Of a DNA stretch of 64,000 nucleotides, positions 36,558 through 46,194 are shown in pieces. Under the pieces are notes generated by a model. That model searched no databases. It had not been told where the DNA came from and saw only the letters and a list, made by a program, of their open reading frames with translations. Both the position numbers and the translations under genes were made by a program. The first letter of the stretch is position 1. Every line of letters begins with the position of its first letter. Source of the DNA: an uncultured Clostridia bacterium (GTDB taxonomy: Bacteria; Bacillota; Clostridia; TANB77; CAG-508); contig CAKPQH010000001.1 in NCBI GenBank assembly GCA_934178475.1, positions 186,001-250,000 on the forward strand, written 5' to 3'.

Positions 36558-38252
36558 TTAATTTATATTTCTAAATAATTTATTAATATTTTTTTTAATA
36601 TAAACATTAAATACAAAAAATAAAATAAATAAAAATAATATTATAATTAAAAATATATTTTTTAATTCAAATTCAACTTCCATAAACAATTTTTTTAAAT
36701 AAATAATAAATATAATATTTAATACTATTAAAACATACTGTAATAATTTATTTTTATTATTTTTTAAAATTTCATATTCTGAATCCCATTTTAGTTTCGG
36801 CATTAAAAGATCTATAATTGATAAAATATAACTATTAATTAAATTAAATAATATTGTAATTATTGTAATCGGTATAAAATATATTCTAGGTATCTCAGAT
36901 ATCATCCCAAAAATAAGTCCTACTAAACAAAATGAAATCATACTATTTAAAAATACTTGTGGAATATTTTTAAATATAAATTGTTTATATAAACTAACCG
37001 GCAAATATTTCATAGTATATGCATCTTTTCCTTCCCTAGAAAAAGCTGTTACTGAAGAATAATTTAATAAACCTATCACTTGTGTAATTCCAATAATTAT
37101 ACAAGCAGCCTCTATATCAAAACTCATTCCTTCAAAAATATTTGAATATTCTTCTATTTGTAACAAACCATATATTTTAGGAATTAATGTTACTATCAAT
37201 ATTACTAATGTTACCATCAACGTAATAACTGGATATACACATTGAATAAAAAATATTGGATTTTTAAATAATAAATTAAATTCCTTTTTTATAAATGTTT
37301 TACTTATGTTATTTTTCTTCAATTTAGATTTCAAATTCAATGATATTTCTTTTTTATTTTTAGTATAAAAACTATATTTAAGTAATTGTTTTAAATATAT
37401 TTTATTACCTAATAAAATAAATATTATAAAGCTTAAAATATCAATCAATATTATTTTTATTAAATCAAAAATACTAACAAACAAATTCTTATCTTCTATA
37501 AATTTAATTATTGGATTAATTATTATAAAATAATTATTAATTCCTTTTATTTTTAAATTCATCTCATCTACAAATCCACTTATATTATCTTCGCTTACTT
37601 GATTACTAAAAATATTATTAATTATAATATATGCTGCAAAAACAATTAACACAACTAACACTAAAGAAATTACAGTCTGAATCATATCTTTATTTCTAAA
37701 GTTCTTCAACAACTGCATAAAAAACATCATTATTATACTTATAACACTTGCAAATAAAACAGGAAAAATAGCCAAACTTAAAATTAATTTTATCAAAAAC
37801 AATAACCCTGCATTTATAAAAACACCATAAACAATTAAAGGTATTAATATAAATATTATTTCTGTACTATATAACATAAAAACAATTGTATTAAATTTTG
37901 ATATTAATATTTCAACAGGTTTTAATGGCAAATGTATAATATTTTCAATATCCTTTGAAAAATAAAAAATATTAGTACAAACCATTATAGTCTGAAAAAT
38001 AATTAATATACTAGAAAATAAAAAATACGCATTTATAAATATTTCGGGTTTATTAATTTTAACTAAAAATTTCATAACTTCATAACTCAAATAAGTAATT
38101 GCAAAAATTAAAATTACTAATATCCAAAACATTAAAGATTTTTTATTTATTTTTTTATTTCTATAGTCAAATAATTTTAAATAATAATTATTATCTTTTA
38201 TAAAAATATTTGTTAAATTTTTTATATTATTAAAATTGATATTTTTAATCAT
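36558..38252 (-). CDS. ABC transporter permease, ABC-2-like exporter
   Basis: 564 residues, with roughly a dozen hydrophobic helices along the whole length and short charged loops. No peptidase or binding domain is seen. It overlaps the upstream ATPase gene by 8 bases, so the pair forms one exporter. The substrate is unknown; large single-chain permeases of this kind are often annotated as exporters of unknown cargo. Confidence 0.82.
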   Translation of the reverse strand: MIKNINFNNIKNLTNIFIKDNNYYLKLFDYRNKKINKKSLMFWILVILIFAITYLSYEVMKFLVKINKPEIFINAYFLFSSILIIFQTIMVCTNIFYFSKDIENIIHLPLKPVEILISKFNTIVFMLYSTEIIFILIPLIVYGVFINAGLLFLIKLILSLAIFPVLFASVISIIMMFFMQLLKNFRNKDMIQTVISLVLVVLIVFAAYIIINNIFSNQVSEDNISGFVDEMNLKIKGINNYFIIINPIIKFIEDKNLFVSIFDLIKIILIDILSFIIFILLGNKIYLKQLLKYSFYTKNKKEISLNLKSKLKKNNISKTFIKKEFNLLFKNPIFFIQCVYPVITLMVTLVILIVTLIPKIYGLLQIEEYSNIFEGMSFDIEAACIIIGITQVIGLLNYSSVTAFSREGKDAYTMKYLPVSLYKQFIFKNIPQVFLNSMISFCLVGLIFGMISEIPRIYFIPITIITILFNLINSYILSIIDLLMPKLKWDSEYEILKNNKNKLLQYVLIVLNIIFIIYLKKLFMEVEFELKNIFLIIILFLFILFFVFNVYIKKNINKLFRNIN

Positions 38253-38970
38253 TATTTGTTATCTCCATAAATATCTCTTCTAAAGAATTTTCATTCCTAT
38301 ATTTTTCATGCATTTCTTGTAAAGTGCCTACAAATAGTATTTTACCATTATTTATAATCCCCACTCTATCGCATAATTTTTCAGCAATCTCTAATATATG
38401 TGTAGAAAAAAATACGCATTTACCTGATTTGGCATGCTCTCTCATCAAATTTTTTAAATCAAATGAAGATTTAGGATCTAACCCTGTAACAGGTTCATCT
38501 AAAATCCAATTATTTGGGTTGTGTAATAACACACCAATAATAACTATTTTTTGTCTCATACCATGAGAATAACTTTCAATCTTATTATTTAATTCTTCAT
38601 ATATCTCAAATTCCTTAGCTAATTTCTCTATTCTATCTAATCTATCCTTTTCTGAGACATTATAACAATCAGCAATAAAATTTAAATATTCAATACCTCT
38701 AAGCTTTAAAAACATATCCGGAGAGTCTGGCACAAATCCAAAATTAGACTTTGCTTTTATTGGCTCCTTATTTATATCTATACCATCTATTAAAATCTGT
38801 CCTTGGTCAATCTCAAGTATTCCTGTAATCATTTTTATTGTAGTTGTCTTTCCTGCTCCATTTGGTCCTAAAAATCCAAATATCTCTCCATCTTTTATTT
38901 CTATATTTAAATTATCAATTACCTTATTTCCCTTTTTATATGATTTTGAAACATTTTTTATTTCTATCAT
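38245..38970 (-). CDS. ABC transporter ATP-binding protein
   Basis: 241 residues. Walker A is GPNGAGKTTTIKMI (about residue 38), the signature is YSHGMRQKI (a variant of LSGGQ), Walker B is WILDEPVTGLDP and the switch His is in FFSTHILEIAE. ATG 38970 follows GAGG; a longer frame to 39015 lacks a site. It pairs with the overlapping permease. Confidence 0.93.
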   Translation of the reverse strand: MIEIKNVSKSYKKGNKVIDNLNIEIKDGEIFGFLGPNGAGKTTTIKMITGILEIDQGQILIDGIDINKEPIKAKSNFGFVPDSPDMFLKLRGIEYLNFIADCYNVSEKDRLDRIEKLAKEFEIYEELNNKIESYSHGMRQKIVIIGVLLHNPNNWILDEPVTGLDPKSSFDLKNLMREHAKSGKCVFFSTHILEIAEKLCDRVGIINNGKILFVGTLQEMHEKYRNENSLEEIFMEITNND

Positions 38971-39024
38971 TTTTTCCTCCTCGCAAATAAAATTATATAA
39001 TAAAAAAGGTTGCAATGCAACCTT

Positions 39025-39954
39025 TTATAATTCTTCAATTCTTACACTGAAATCAAATATATTTTCCTTTCTTGTAAATATAAAATTGTTATTACTATTT
39101 TTTTCCACACAATTATATTCTATCGTATTATTTTTGTACTCAACTGTACATTTAGTACATACCATTTTGTTTATCTCATCTTTATTATTATCAATATACG
39201 TCTCAAAAGCTTCATAACTATTATAATTTTCTTTTTTATATTCTTCTTCTAACCTCTCATAAGCCACTTTCGAATCTTCTTTTAATTCAGTAATAAACAT
39301 ATTAAAATATTCTATACCCATTTTTTCTTCACTTTCTGTAGAATATTTAAAGGTATTATAAAGATTATTTTTAATTTTGTCTTCTCTATATACATCTAAA
39401 CTATTACCTTTTGATATATTTATTTTTTTTGCTTCAATATATTCTTTTGGAATTATATTAAATGTTCTATTATTCTTATCCATCATAACAATCAAAATAA
39501 AATCATCATTCTCACTAGCTCGTCCCTTAACAATAAACGCTTCAATGTCTGTTTGCTCTTCAAAAGCAATTTTGTTTACTGTTTGTAAGGATTGATATAT
39601 TACATTTATCATCTTAATCTGATACAATAAATTAATTTTTTGTTTGACATTATCTTCACTTAATCCTAATTCATCTTTTACATCGTCTGAAAATACTGAT
39701 AAAATTCTTTTACTTGATTCATCTCTCGCATAATCAACATATTTATTTAAACATTCTTTAACTTCAAAATAATCCATTTTTTTATTTATTTCTTCTACTT
39801 TATTTGCATCTTGAAAAGCTTCCTCTAAATTTTTATATTGTTTCATATTTACATTCTTTTCCTCTCTATTCAACAGTACCAATATAGCAACAATTACTCC
39901 TATAATTATCAAAACAGTTATAAATATCGTTATTAACAAATATTTTTTTCTCAA
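39025..39954 (-). CDS. Membrane-anchored protein, related to the two at 43.9-46.2 kb
   Basis: 309 residues: one N-terminal helix (about 5-28), then an extracellular part. It carries the segment SKVAYERLEEEYKKENYNSYEAF, which aligns by eye with AAYGCLDDSFKNNNFESFDKF of the protein at 43858 and more loosely with EEAYNLLTDDCKDE of the one at 45189. That arrangement suggests NTF2-like folds, as in VirB8/TcpC conjugation proteins; this is an inference from pattern. It is 17 bp after the wall hydrolase gene, so it is the last gene of the secretion-like locus. Confidence 0.65.
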   Translation of the reverse strand: MRKKYLLITIFITVLIIIGVIVAILVLLNREEKNVNMKQYKNLEEAFQDANKVEEINKKMDYFEVKECLNKYVDYARDESSKRILSVFSDDVKDELGLSEDNVKQKINLLYQIKMINVIYQSLQTVNKIAFEEQTDIEAFIVKGRASENDDFILIVMMDKNNRTFNIIPKEYIEAKKINISKGNSLDVYREDKIKNNLYNTFKYSTESEEKMGIEYFNMFITELKEDSKVAYERLEEEYKKENYNSYEAFETYIDNNKDEINKMVCTKCTVEYKNNTIEYNCVEKNSNNNFIFTRKENIFDFSVRIEEL

Positions 39955-39971
39955 ATACCATCATCTCCATT

Positions 39972-42900
39972 TTACTTACTTAAAACAAATACCCCTTGTA
40001 CCCCTGGTGAAAAAACTTGATTATATGAATATGGTCTGTCAGTTTCATAGTAACGACCTGACTCCAATACATAATATCCACTTTGATCTCTTCCATTACA
40101 CATTATAAAATGTCCTCCACCAGTATATATTCCATTTGCATCTATACTAAAAATGCAAACCTTACCTGTATCTAAAGCCGCATCAATTGCTGTTTTGTTA
40201 GTTCTGTTAATAAATTCATATTTCAATCCATATTCACTTGCAACAGCTTTCGCACATGCCTCTCCATTATAAACAGTATTTATATTTTTTGAATTTAAAA
40301 ACTTTACAATTATATCAGGTGTTGTATCTGTCACCGTTAAACCTGAAACAGCCATAGCTAAAGCACATGCTCCGCATCCCCCTTTAGCAATTGTTTTTCC
40401 TGCTCCATAGTTATAAGGATTTGATCCCCATCTCGAATCTGATTGATAATACCTTGGGCAACTAACACCTTTTGTAGACCATCCCTCTTTTGCGCTTGTT
40501 CCTCCAATAGAATTTCCAGGAGTTTCAATCTCCAATCCCATAGCATTATATATCTTTGTCATTTCAGCAACAACAGATTCTCCCCAAGCAGCATTACAAT
40601 ATGTTGGTGCAATTTGTTTAACCGAATATCTACCCATCTTAAAATAATAACTACCATTTGCTATTTGATCTCCAAAATCTAAAGTTGCTTCATCAAAGCT
40701 TGGATATACTCTCCAATGCCTTGGATTTGAACCTTTAGATGCAACTGATTGTCCCTTATAACTTCCTGTCATACTCATCCAGTTATGAGTAGATGGATCT
40801 ATTGCAGACCAATTTGTTCCTCCTCCTGATTCAATAATTGTAACTGCCATTGCAAAAATTGCATTAACTTTATACTCTTCTTGTAATTTCATAAATGTGC
40901 CATTGTGTAAAACAGATAATAAATTTGCCTGTGTTTGTCCACTATATACTTGCATAATTGCATCTTCAAGCATTTCTTCATCTGTTATAACTAATTCTTC
41001 TTTTGACATATCTGTATTAACAATTATATCTCCAGCAGAGATATCAGCCATTGCTTGATATACTTTTTTCCATAAAGCCCCAAAATCATATTCTGTCTTT
41101 CCAAAACTAACTCCAGTTGCTTTATACAATAAATATTTAGTTAAATCTAACATTTCTTTTGTACTATCGTTAGTAGAAATAAGTTCGAACAACCAATCTG
41201 TCACATTTAGAATATTTCCTTTAGCTTTTATATTTTTATAATCTAAAAATATTGTAACAAAATTAGGTTCCGTAGACATTGGATCAGTTTTTTCCTCAAC
41301 AACCATAGGTGTTGATACATATTTATTTTCCTTAACCGTTGTTGTTATAACTTGTTTTCTATTTACAGTAGCTTCATAAACATTTTCTGATGATTGATAT
41401 GTTTGACTTTTTATAGTATAAGTACTATAACTTGATCTTAGTTCATTTAATAAATCAGCCCCATGTCCATATGTATCATTATTATTTGGTGAACCTTCAA
41501 TTTCAGAAAAATCCATATCATCCAAAGCGTTTTCTGTTTTTTCTTCACTAACATTAGGTACAGTATACGTATATTCTTGAGTATATTTTGCCATCCAAAC
41601 ATTTGCTAATGTAACACCAACTGTTAAAGTATTATTCTTGGTTATTGTAGTATATGTTGTTTGATAATTATTTTCTTTTATATCTTCCCAGGTTCCTTCT
41701 TTACTAACATTTCTACTTGAACCTGACTCATCATTATAATATAAAGTTGCATGTGCACTAGTATTAGTCTTTTCCTTCTTAGTATATGTATAAACATTAA
41801 CTTTAGTTGTTTCAGTTAAATTATCAAAAACTGTAATTTCAAGCTCACTGTTATATACTAAATCCGCCAAATCCATTGCAAAACCTTTTTGCTCTCCTAT
41901 TATTAAAAAGTCCCATAGATAACTGAAAGGCATTGTAAATGGGTCTAACATAGCTTGATAATTTATATCCGTTGTTGTCATAGAATATGTTGTATTACTG
42001 TAATTTTCTCCAGCAGGGTCATTTGATTCTGCTTTATTAGTAACTTCTTTCCATGTAGCAACTTTCGCATAATATGCTGCACCACCATTAGAATCATTAC
42101 TAGAACTATTATTACTTATAGATCCTAACTCCGGAGTTCTATTAACTCCATCAGGCCATCCCCAACCTAGATATCCTCTTACATGTTTTCCATTTGTAGT
42201 TATTCCTGACGCTCTTTCCTGCCATGCAATCCATTCATCTAATGTTTGAGTTTGGACTTTATTATTTACATTATCCATTACTAATCCATTACCAATATAT
42301 ATACCAACATGTCCATAATTTCCTCTTCCTGATCCAGAACCATAAACAGCAGCTCCAATTGGAATATTATCTCTACTATCTGAAACAGCACTATTTTCAT
42401 AAGAAACTCTTGCACACGAACCTTCACATGCACCTAATCCGGCATTTTGATAAACCATATTTACCCATCTTAAACAAAGTCCAGTTCCAACAGAAGCCGT
42501 AGTTTTTGCTGAATTAACTATAGTCTCTGATACATCAACAACCATTTCTTTGCCTTCAGTATTTGTTGTTTCTCCTTCATCTTTTTTATTATCATTTGAA
42601 GAACCTTCAGAAGATGAACTATTATCTCCATTAACTAATTGTCCAGATTCATAATCATAATATGCATCTCCTATTTTTGATCTATTTTCTTCACTTGTAT
42701 ATCCAAAAGGATCACTATTAGTATCTGGGAAACTATAAAAAGTATATTTTCCCCCACCAACAGCTCCAGACTGTTGAATTATTGTCTTATTTTGAACATA
42801 TGCACTTCTGTTCATAACATCTATCCCTGATCCATCATTAGTTGCTGAAACAATCCATTGTCTTCCTAAAGTAACATGCTCATCAACATACCCTGGAAGA

Positions 42901-43214
42901 GTTCTTTTTCCTTTTACTAATACTGCTTTTACAACTTCTACATAATCAGCACCAGCATTCATTCTTCCCATTACACTTGACGCATCTGCCCACCAACCAG
43001 CATTTTGAATATAGCTATATAATTCACTTCCTGTTGTTCCAGAACTGTATAAATCAAATCTATTTGCTATTAAAGATGCTTCAGCAGCAGCTCCTTTAAG
43101 AGTTCCTTGCTCCTGCATACATAAACTTGCAATCCCTTTTATTTGTTCATCTGTTAAATCTTCATATGTTTTAAATGAACCTGAACCAGTTATAATACCG
43201 ACAATGCTGTACAC
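39972..43214 (-). CDS. Large multi-domain cell-wall hydrolase, main part (frame-separated from its N-terminus)
   Basis: 1,080 residues with several wall-active domains in order: an N-terminal SleB-like segment (IKGIASLCMQEQGTLKGAAA), a CHAP/NlpC-P60-like domain (Cys in GTGLCLRWV, His in YGHVGIYIGNG; about 230-345), a long beta-rich middle, a glucosaminidase-like domain (SAIDPSTHNWMSMTGSYKG; about 760-900) and a C39-like peptidase domain (YYQSDSRWG, GGCGACALAMAV, GGGHFIMCNG; about 917-1080). Its GTG start at 43214 has no ribosome binding site and lies within the end of the upstream frame. The two frames probably form one protein. Conjugation systems use a CwlT/VirB1 hydrolase at this position to open the wall. 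Confidence 0.85.
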   Translation of the reverse strand: MYSIVGIITGSGSFKTYEDLTDEQIKGIASLCMQEQGTLKGAAAEASLIANRFDLYSSGTTGSELYSYIQNAGWWADASSVMGRMNAGADYVEVVKAVLVKGKRTLPGYVDEHVTLGRQWIVSATNDGSGIDVMNRSAYVQNKTIIQQSGAVGGGKYTFYSFPDTNSDPFGYTSEENRSKIGDAYYDYESGQLVNGDNSSSSEGSSNDNKKDEGETTNTEGKEMVVDVSETIVNSAKTTASVGTGLCLRWVNMVYQNAGLGACEGSCARVSYENSAVSDSRDNIPIGAAVYGSGSGRGNYGHVGIYIGNGLVMDNVNNKVQTQTLDEWIAWQERASGITTNGKHVRGYLGWGWPDGVNRTPELGSISNNSSSNDSNGGAAYYAKVATWKEVTNKAESNDPAGENYSNTTYSMTTTDINYQAMLDPFTMPFSYLWDFLIIGEQKGFAMDLADLVYNSELEITVFDNLTETTKVNVYTYTKKEKTNTSAHATLYYNDESGSSRNVSKEGTWEDIKENNYQTTYTTITKNNTLTVGVTLANVWMAKYTQEYTYTVPNVSEEKTENALDDMDFSEIEGSPNNNDTYGHGADLLNELRSSYSTYTIKSQTYQSSENVYEATVNRKQVITTTVKENKYVSTPMVVEEKTDPMSTEPNFVTIFLDYKNIKAKGNILNVTDWLFELISTNDSTKEMLDLTKYLLYKATGVSFGKTEYDFGALWKKVYQAMADISAGDIIVNTDMSKEELVITDEEMLEDAIMQVYSGQTQANLLSVLHNGTFMKLQEEYKVNAIFAMAVTIIESGGGTNWSAIDPSTHNWMSMTGSYKGQSVASKGSNPRHWRVYPSFDEATLDFGDQIANGSYYFKMGRYSVKQIAPTYCNAAWGESVVAEMTKIYNAMGLEIETPGNSIGGTSAKEGWSTKGVSCPRYYQSDSRWGSNPYNYGAGKTIAKGGCGACALAMAVSGLTVTDTTPDIIVKFLNSKNINTVYNGEACAKAVASEYGLKYEFINRTNKTAIDAALDTGKVCIFSIDANGIYTGGGHFIMCNGRDQSGYYVLESGRYYETDRPYSYNQVFSPGVQGVFVLSK

Positions 43215-43830
43215 CTTTGGTTTTTACTAGTGTAAAATGCTTTAAAGCATTTTGTTTTGCTTCATCAGATCCAGAAGCATTATATTCATCTATATATGAT
43301 TGAAAAGTAGCCTCATCCACATAACTCATAGTATATTTATTATTATCTGAATCAGATCTTTTTAATTTTGCAATTCCTTGAATTTTCTTTGAGTTAACAT
43401 CTGTTAGTTCGTCCGAATCCCAGTTAATAGGCTCATCCGGATTTTCCCTTGTATCTAAAAACTTTGTTACAACTTCTGCATTCATTAGTTTTTTTAATTC
43501 TTCTGGATTACTTAAATAATCTCTAATATCACTTTTATTTTCTATCATTTTGTCCCATAGTTCTTGTGCAGTCATAGATGTTGCAATTTCACCATTAGCT
43601 CCTATATCTACAAATCCAGTATATTGACTTGCAGCATATGGTGCATTCGACCAATCTTCTTTCTTATATGTTGCCGCTTCAATATTAAGAAAATAGATAA
43701 ATCCTCCCAATAAAGATACAATCGTCATTATTATCAAAACAATCACAAGGAATTTTTTCGTTATTTTTTTTGCAAATTTTTTTAATACTTTTTTCAGTTC
43801 ATTTTTTATTTTACCTGTAATTTCTTCCAT
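43171..43830 (-). CDS. N-terminal membrane part of the wall hydrolase, ends at a frame change
   Basis: 219 residues with one membrane helix (about 26-50). The final residues after LKHFTLVKTK (GVQHCRYYNWFRFI) look unlike structured protein and end at a stop. The next frame, entered by a +1 (or -2) shift near 43210, continues with GIITGSGSFKTYEDL into the hydrolase. Without the shift neither part makes sense: this one has the anchor and the next has the enzymes. It may be a disrupted gene, a real programmed shift or a sequence error. AGGAGGG lies before the ATG. Confidence 0.7.
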   Translation of the reverse strand: MEEITGKIKNELKKVLKKFAKKITKKFLVIVLIIMTIVSLLGGFIYFLNIEAATYKKEDWSNAPYAASQYTGFVDIGANGEIATSMTAQELWDKMIENKSDIRDYLSNPEELKKLMNAEVVTKFLDTRENPDEPINWDSDELTDVNSKKIQGIAKLKRSDSDNNKYTMSYVDEATFQSYIDEYNASGSDEAKQNALKHFTLVKTKGVQHCRYYNWFRFI

Positions 43831-43857
43831 ATTATTCCCTCCTCTTATTTTGATATA

Positions 43858-45168
43858 TTATTCTACCTCAAAAGACAAACAAAATTTATTATCATCTTTT
43901 AACTCTACAATAAAGCTTTTTTGTCCTTTATCAGAAGCTAAATTAATTCCTGAAGCTACAGCTGTTTTGCACACATAATAAGAACTAACTTTTTCAAACT
44001 TTTCTATATTTTCTATAATAGTATAATCAAAAAATTTTTCTTTAACATACTTCTCAAATTTATCAAAACTTTCAAAATTATTATTCTTAAACGAATCATC
44101 TAAACACCCATAAGCTGCTTTATAATCTTTATTGTTTATCATTTTTAAAAATATTTCTATATCTGTATATACCTTTTCTTCCTCACTACTATTATTATAC
44201 ACTTCCTTAAACTTATCTGTTTTTATTGTATAATCATCTAATAATATTGTATAATCCATTACATTTTTTACTTTTATTGTATAATATGTATTTCTATTAT
44301 TTAAACAAATATATTCCATATAATTAATTTGAGGTTCTACTTGATATTTTTGTATAGTCATATTTCTTATATTATCATAATTTGACTTTAAATACTCAAT
44401 ATAATCATTTTTATCTACAAATCTCTTTTCTCTATATTCGCTATCAATCATATTATAAAAATTATTATAATCGTAAATAATCCTATATTGAAAATTATAA
44501 AAATATTCTTTTGACATAAATTCATCTGAAGCTTGTCCATATTCTACAGAATTATTAACATTAATATCTATCTCATCAGTATAGTTAGTTATACTTTTTT
44601 TTATTTCTTCAATATCTCTTTTTTCATCATAAAGAGGAACTATTGAATATGATAATAATTCTTGATTAACTCTTACAATATACCATATATCAATGTTTAT
44701 CTCTTTATCATAGCCAACTGCTAACTTTCCATATGTATAAAATTTAGTAGTATTATCTGACTCTTTTTCTTTATATAATCCATACATATAAAACTTCTGA
44801 TATTTTCCCATATATTTAATATATTCAGAAATATTTTCTTCTTTTATCTCATTTTCATTTATATAACCTCTATCCAATAAATCTATTATTTCTTGTTCTT
44901 TTTCTTTACGAATACATTTTGAAAATTTATCAATTCCTTTAATTACTGTGTAATACTCATTATTATCAGACACTTTCTTTATTCCTTCTTGCTCTTCAGA
45001 ATTTTCATTATTATCTTCTGATTGTATTATGTTTTCCTCTTGATTATCATTATTTACATAGGTTTTACCAGTAATTTTATTGAAACAGAAACAAATAATA
45101 GCAATTATAATTATTAAAATTAATACAAAAGTAATCAATATTTTTAAATTTTTAGTAACCTTCTCCAT
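43858..45168 (-). CDS. Membrane-anchored protein with VirB8/NTF2-like C-terminal segment
   Basis: 436 residues; one N-terminal helix (about 8-30), an acidic linker, and two regions of alternating helix and strand. The C-terminal DYKAAYGCLDDSFKNNNF segment resembles its neighbours at 39025 and 45189. Placed right after the VirB6/VirB4 genes, it fits a VirB8/TcpC-type core component, but I assign this by position and pattern only. It may bridge the membrane complex to the wall. Confidence 0.6.
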   Translation of the reverse strand: MEKVTKNLKILITFVLILIIIIAIICFCFNKITGKTYVNNDNQEENIIQSEDNNENSEEQEGIKKVSDNNEYYTVIKGIDKFSKCIRKEKEQEIIDLLDRGYINENEIKEENISEYIKYMGKYQKFYMYGLYKEKESDNTTKFYTYGKLAVGYDKEINIDIWYIVRVNQELLSYSIVPLYDEKRDIEEIKKSITNYTDEIDINVNNSVEYGQASDEFMSKEYFYNFQYRIIYDYNNFYNMIDSEYREKRFVDKNDYIEYLKSNYDNIRNMTIQKYQVEPQINYMEYICLNNRNTYYTIKVKNVMDYTILLDDYTIKTDKFKEVYNNSSEEEKVYTDIEIFLKMINNKDYKAAYGCLDDSFKNNNFESFDKFEKYVKEKFFDYTIIENIEKFEKVSSYYVCKTAVASGINLASDKGQKSFIVELKDDNKFCLSFEVE

Positions 45169-45188
45169 TATTTCCTCCTAAACTCTTT

Positions 45189-46166
45189 CTATAATTCAAT
45201 TCTAAATTCTTGGTAATCATCAAATAATGTATAAATAATTGATGGATAATAATTAACAATTACTCTTGAAAAAACTATATTTTTTATTTTCTTTTCTGAT
45301 ATACTTTTACTATAATATTTTATTCTAAGCTTACTCTCTTCTCCTGGTTCTATTAACAATTGCGATTCAGAAAGTTCATGTGTATATGCAAAATATTTAA
45401 CATTATTCTTATCTTCAATATACATCGTGTTAACCTCTTGTAATGGATCCATTAAAATCTGTCCATTAGTTGTATTTTTTATCTTTAAAGTATATATCTC
45501 ATAATCCATATATGTATCTCTGCTCAAAACATTTACCTCAATATTATATATAAATTTTCCTTTTGCATTTATCTCTTCTCTTCCTACATATCCATTTATA
45601 TTTAATTTATATTTACCATCTGAAATTTCCTTAATCGCAATATAATCTTGTACATTATTTTCTTGAGTATATTTTCCGGAAGACATAATATCATCTATTA
45701 TTGTAATTCTATAAATATCACTTCTCCATCTTTCAACATCAACTTTTTTTGTTTTTCCTTTAAATATTTTGTCACAATAACTTGTTTTAAAAACATTTAC
45801 TTCAGGATACATTTCATCTTTACAATCATCTGTTAATAAATTATATGCTTCTTCATATTTCTGGTTATTACAAAATTCAAAAAAATCATTAATTAAATTT
45901 ACTTTATTTTTATGTTCACTATCATTTACTACACTTCCTTCTCCAATAAGAGAGTTTGTTGTATTTGAACTAAAATCTTTTTTATTTGAATTATCCATAA
46001 TATCATTATTAGCATTATCTAAACTATTCTCATTTATCTGTTCTTTTTCTATTTGTTTTTTTGAAAAGAAATTCAACATTTGTATTAAGATAATTATAGA
46101 GGCTATAATAATTATAACCCTCCATACTTTTCTTCTGTTTTGATTGTATAGTCTTATTATATTCAT
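45189..46166 (-). CDS. Membrane-anchored protein with NTF2-like and Ig-like regions
   Basis: 325 residues; one membrane helix (about 16-34) and a Ser/Asn-rich linker, then INDFFEFCNNQKYEEAYNLL (NTF2-like pattern) and a C-terminal all-beta part (YEIYTLKIKNTTNGQILMD) like DUF5067/LEA-type folds. It lies between the VirB6-like gene and the 43858 protein. Possible VirB8-type component; no enzyme motifs seen. Confidence 0.6.
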   Translation of the reverse strand: MNIIRLYNQNRRKVWRVIIIIASIIILIQMLNFFSKKQIEKEQINENSLDNANNDIMDNSNKKDFSSNTTNSLIGEGSVVNDSEHKNKVNLINDFFEFCNNQKYEEAYNLLTDDCKDEMYPEVNVFKTSYCDKIFKGKTKKVDVERWRSDIYRITIIDDIMSSGKYTQENNVQDYIAIKEISDGKYKLNINGYVGREEINAKGKFIYNIEVNVLSRDTYMDYEIYTLKIKNTTNGQILMDPLQEVNTMYIEDKNNVKYFAYTHELSESQLLIEPGEESKLRIKYYSKSISEKKIKNIVFSRVIVNYYPSIIYTLFDDYQEFRIEL

Positions 46167-46194
46167 AATTATTTATAGCCTCCATATATTCTTA

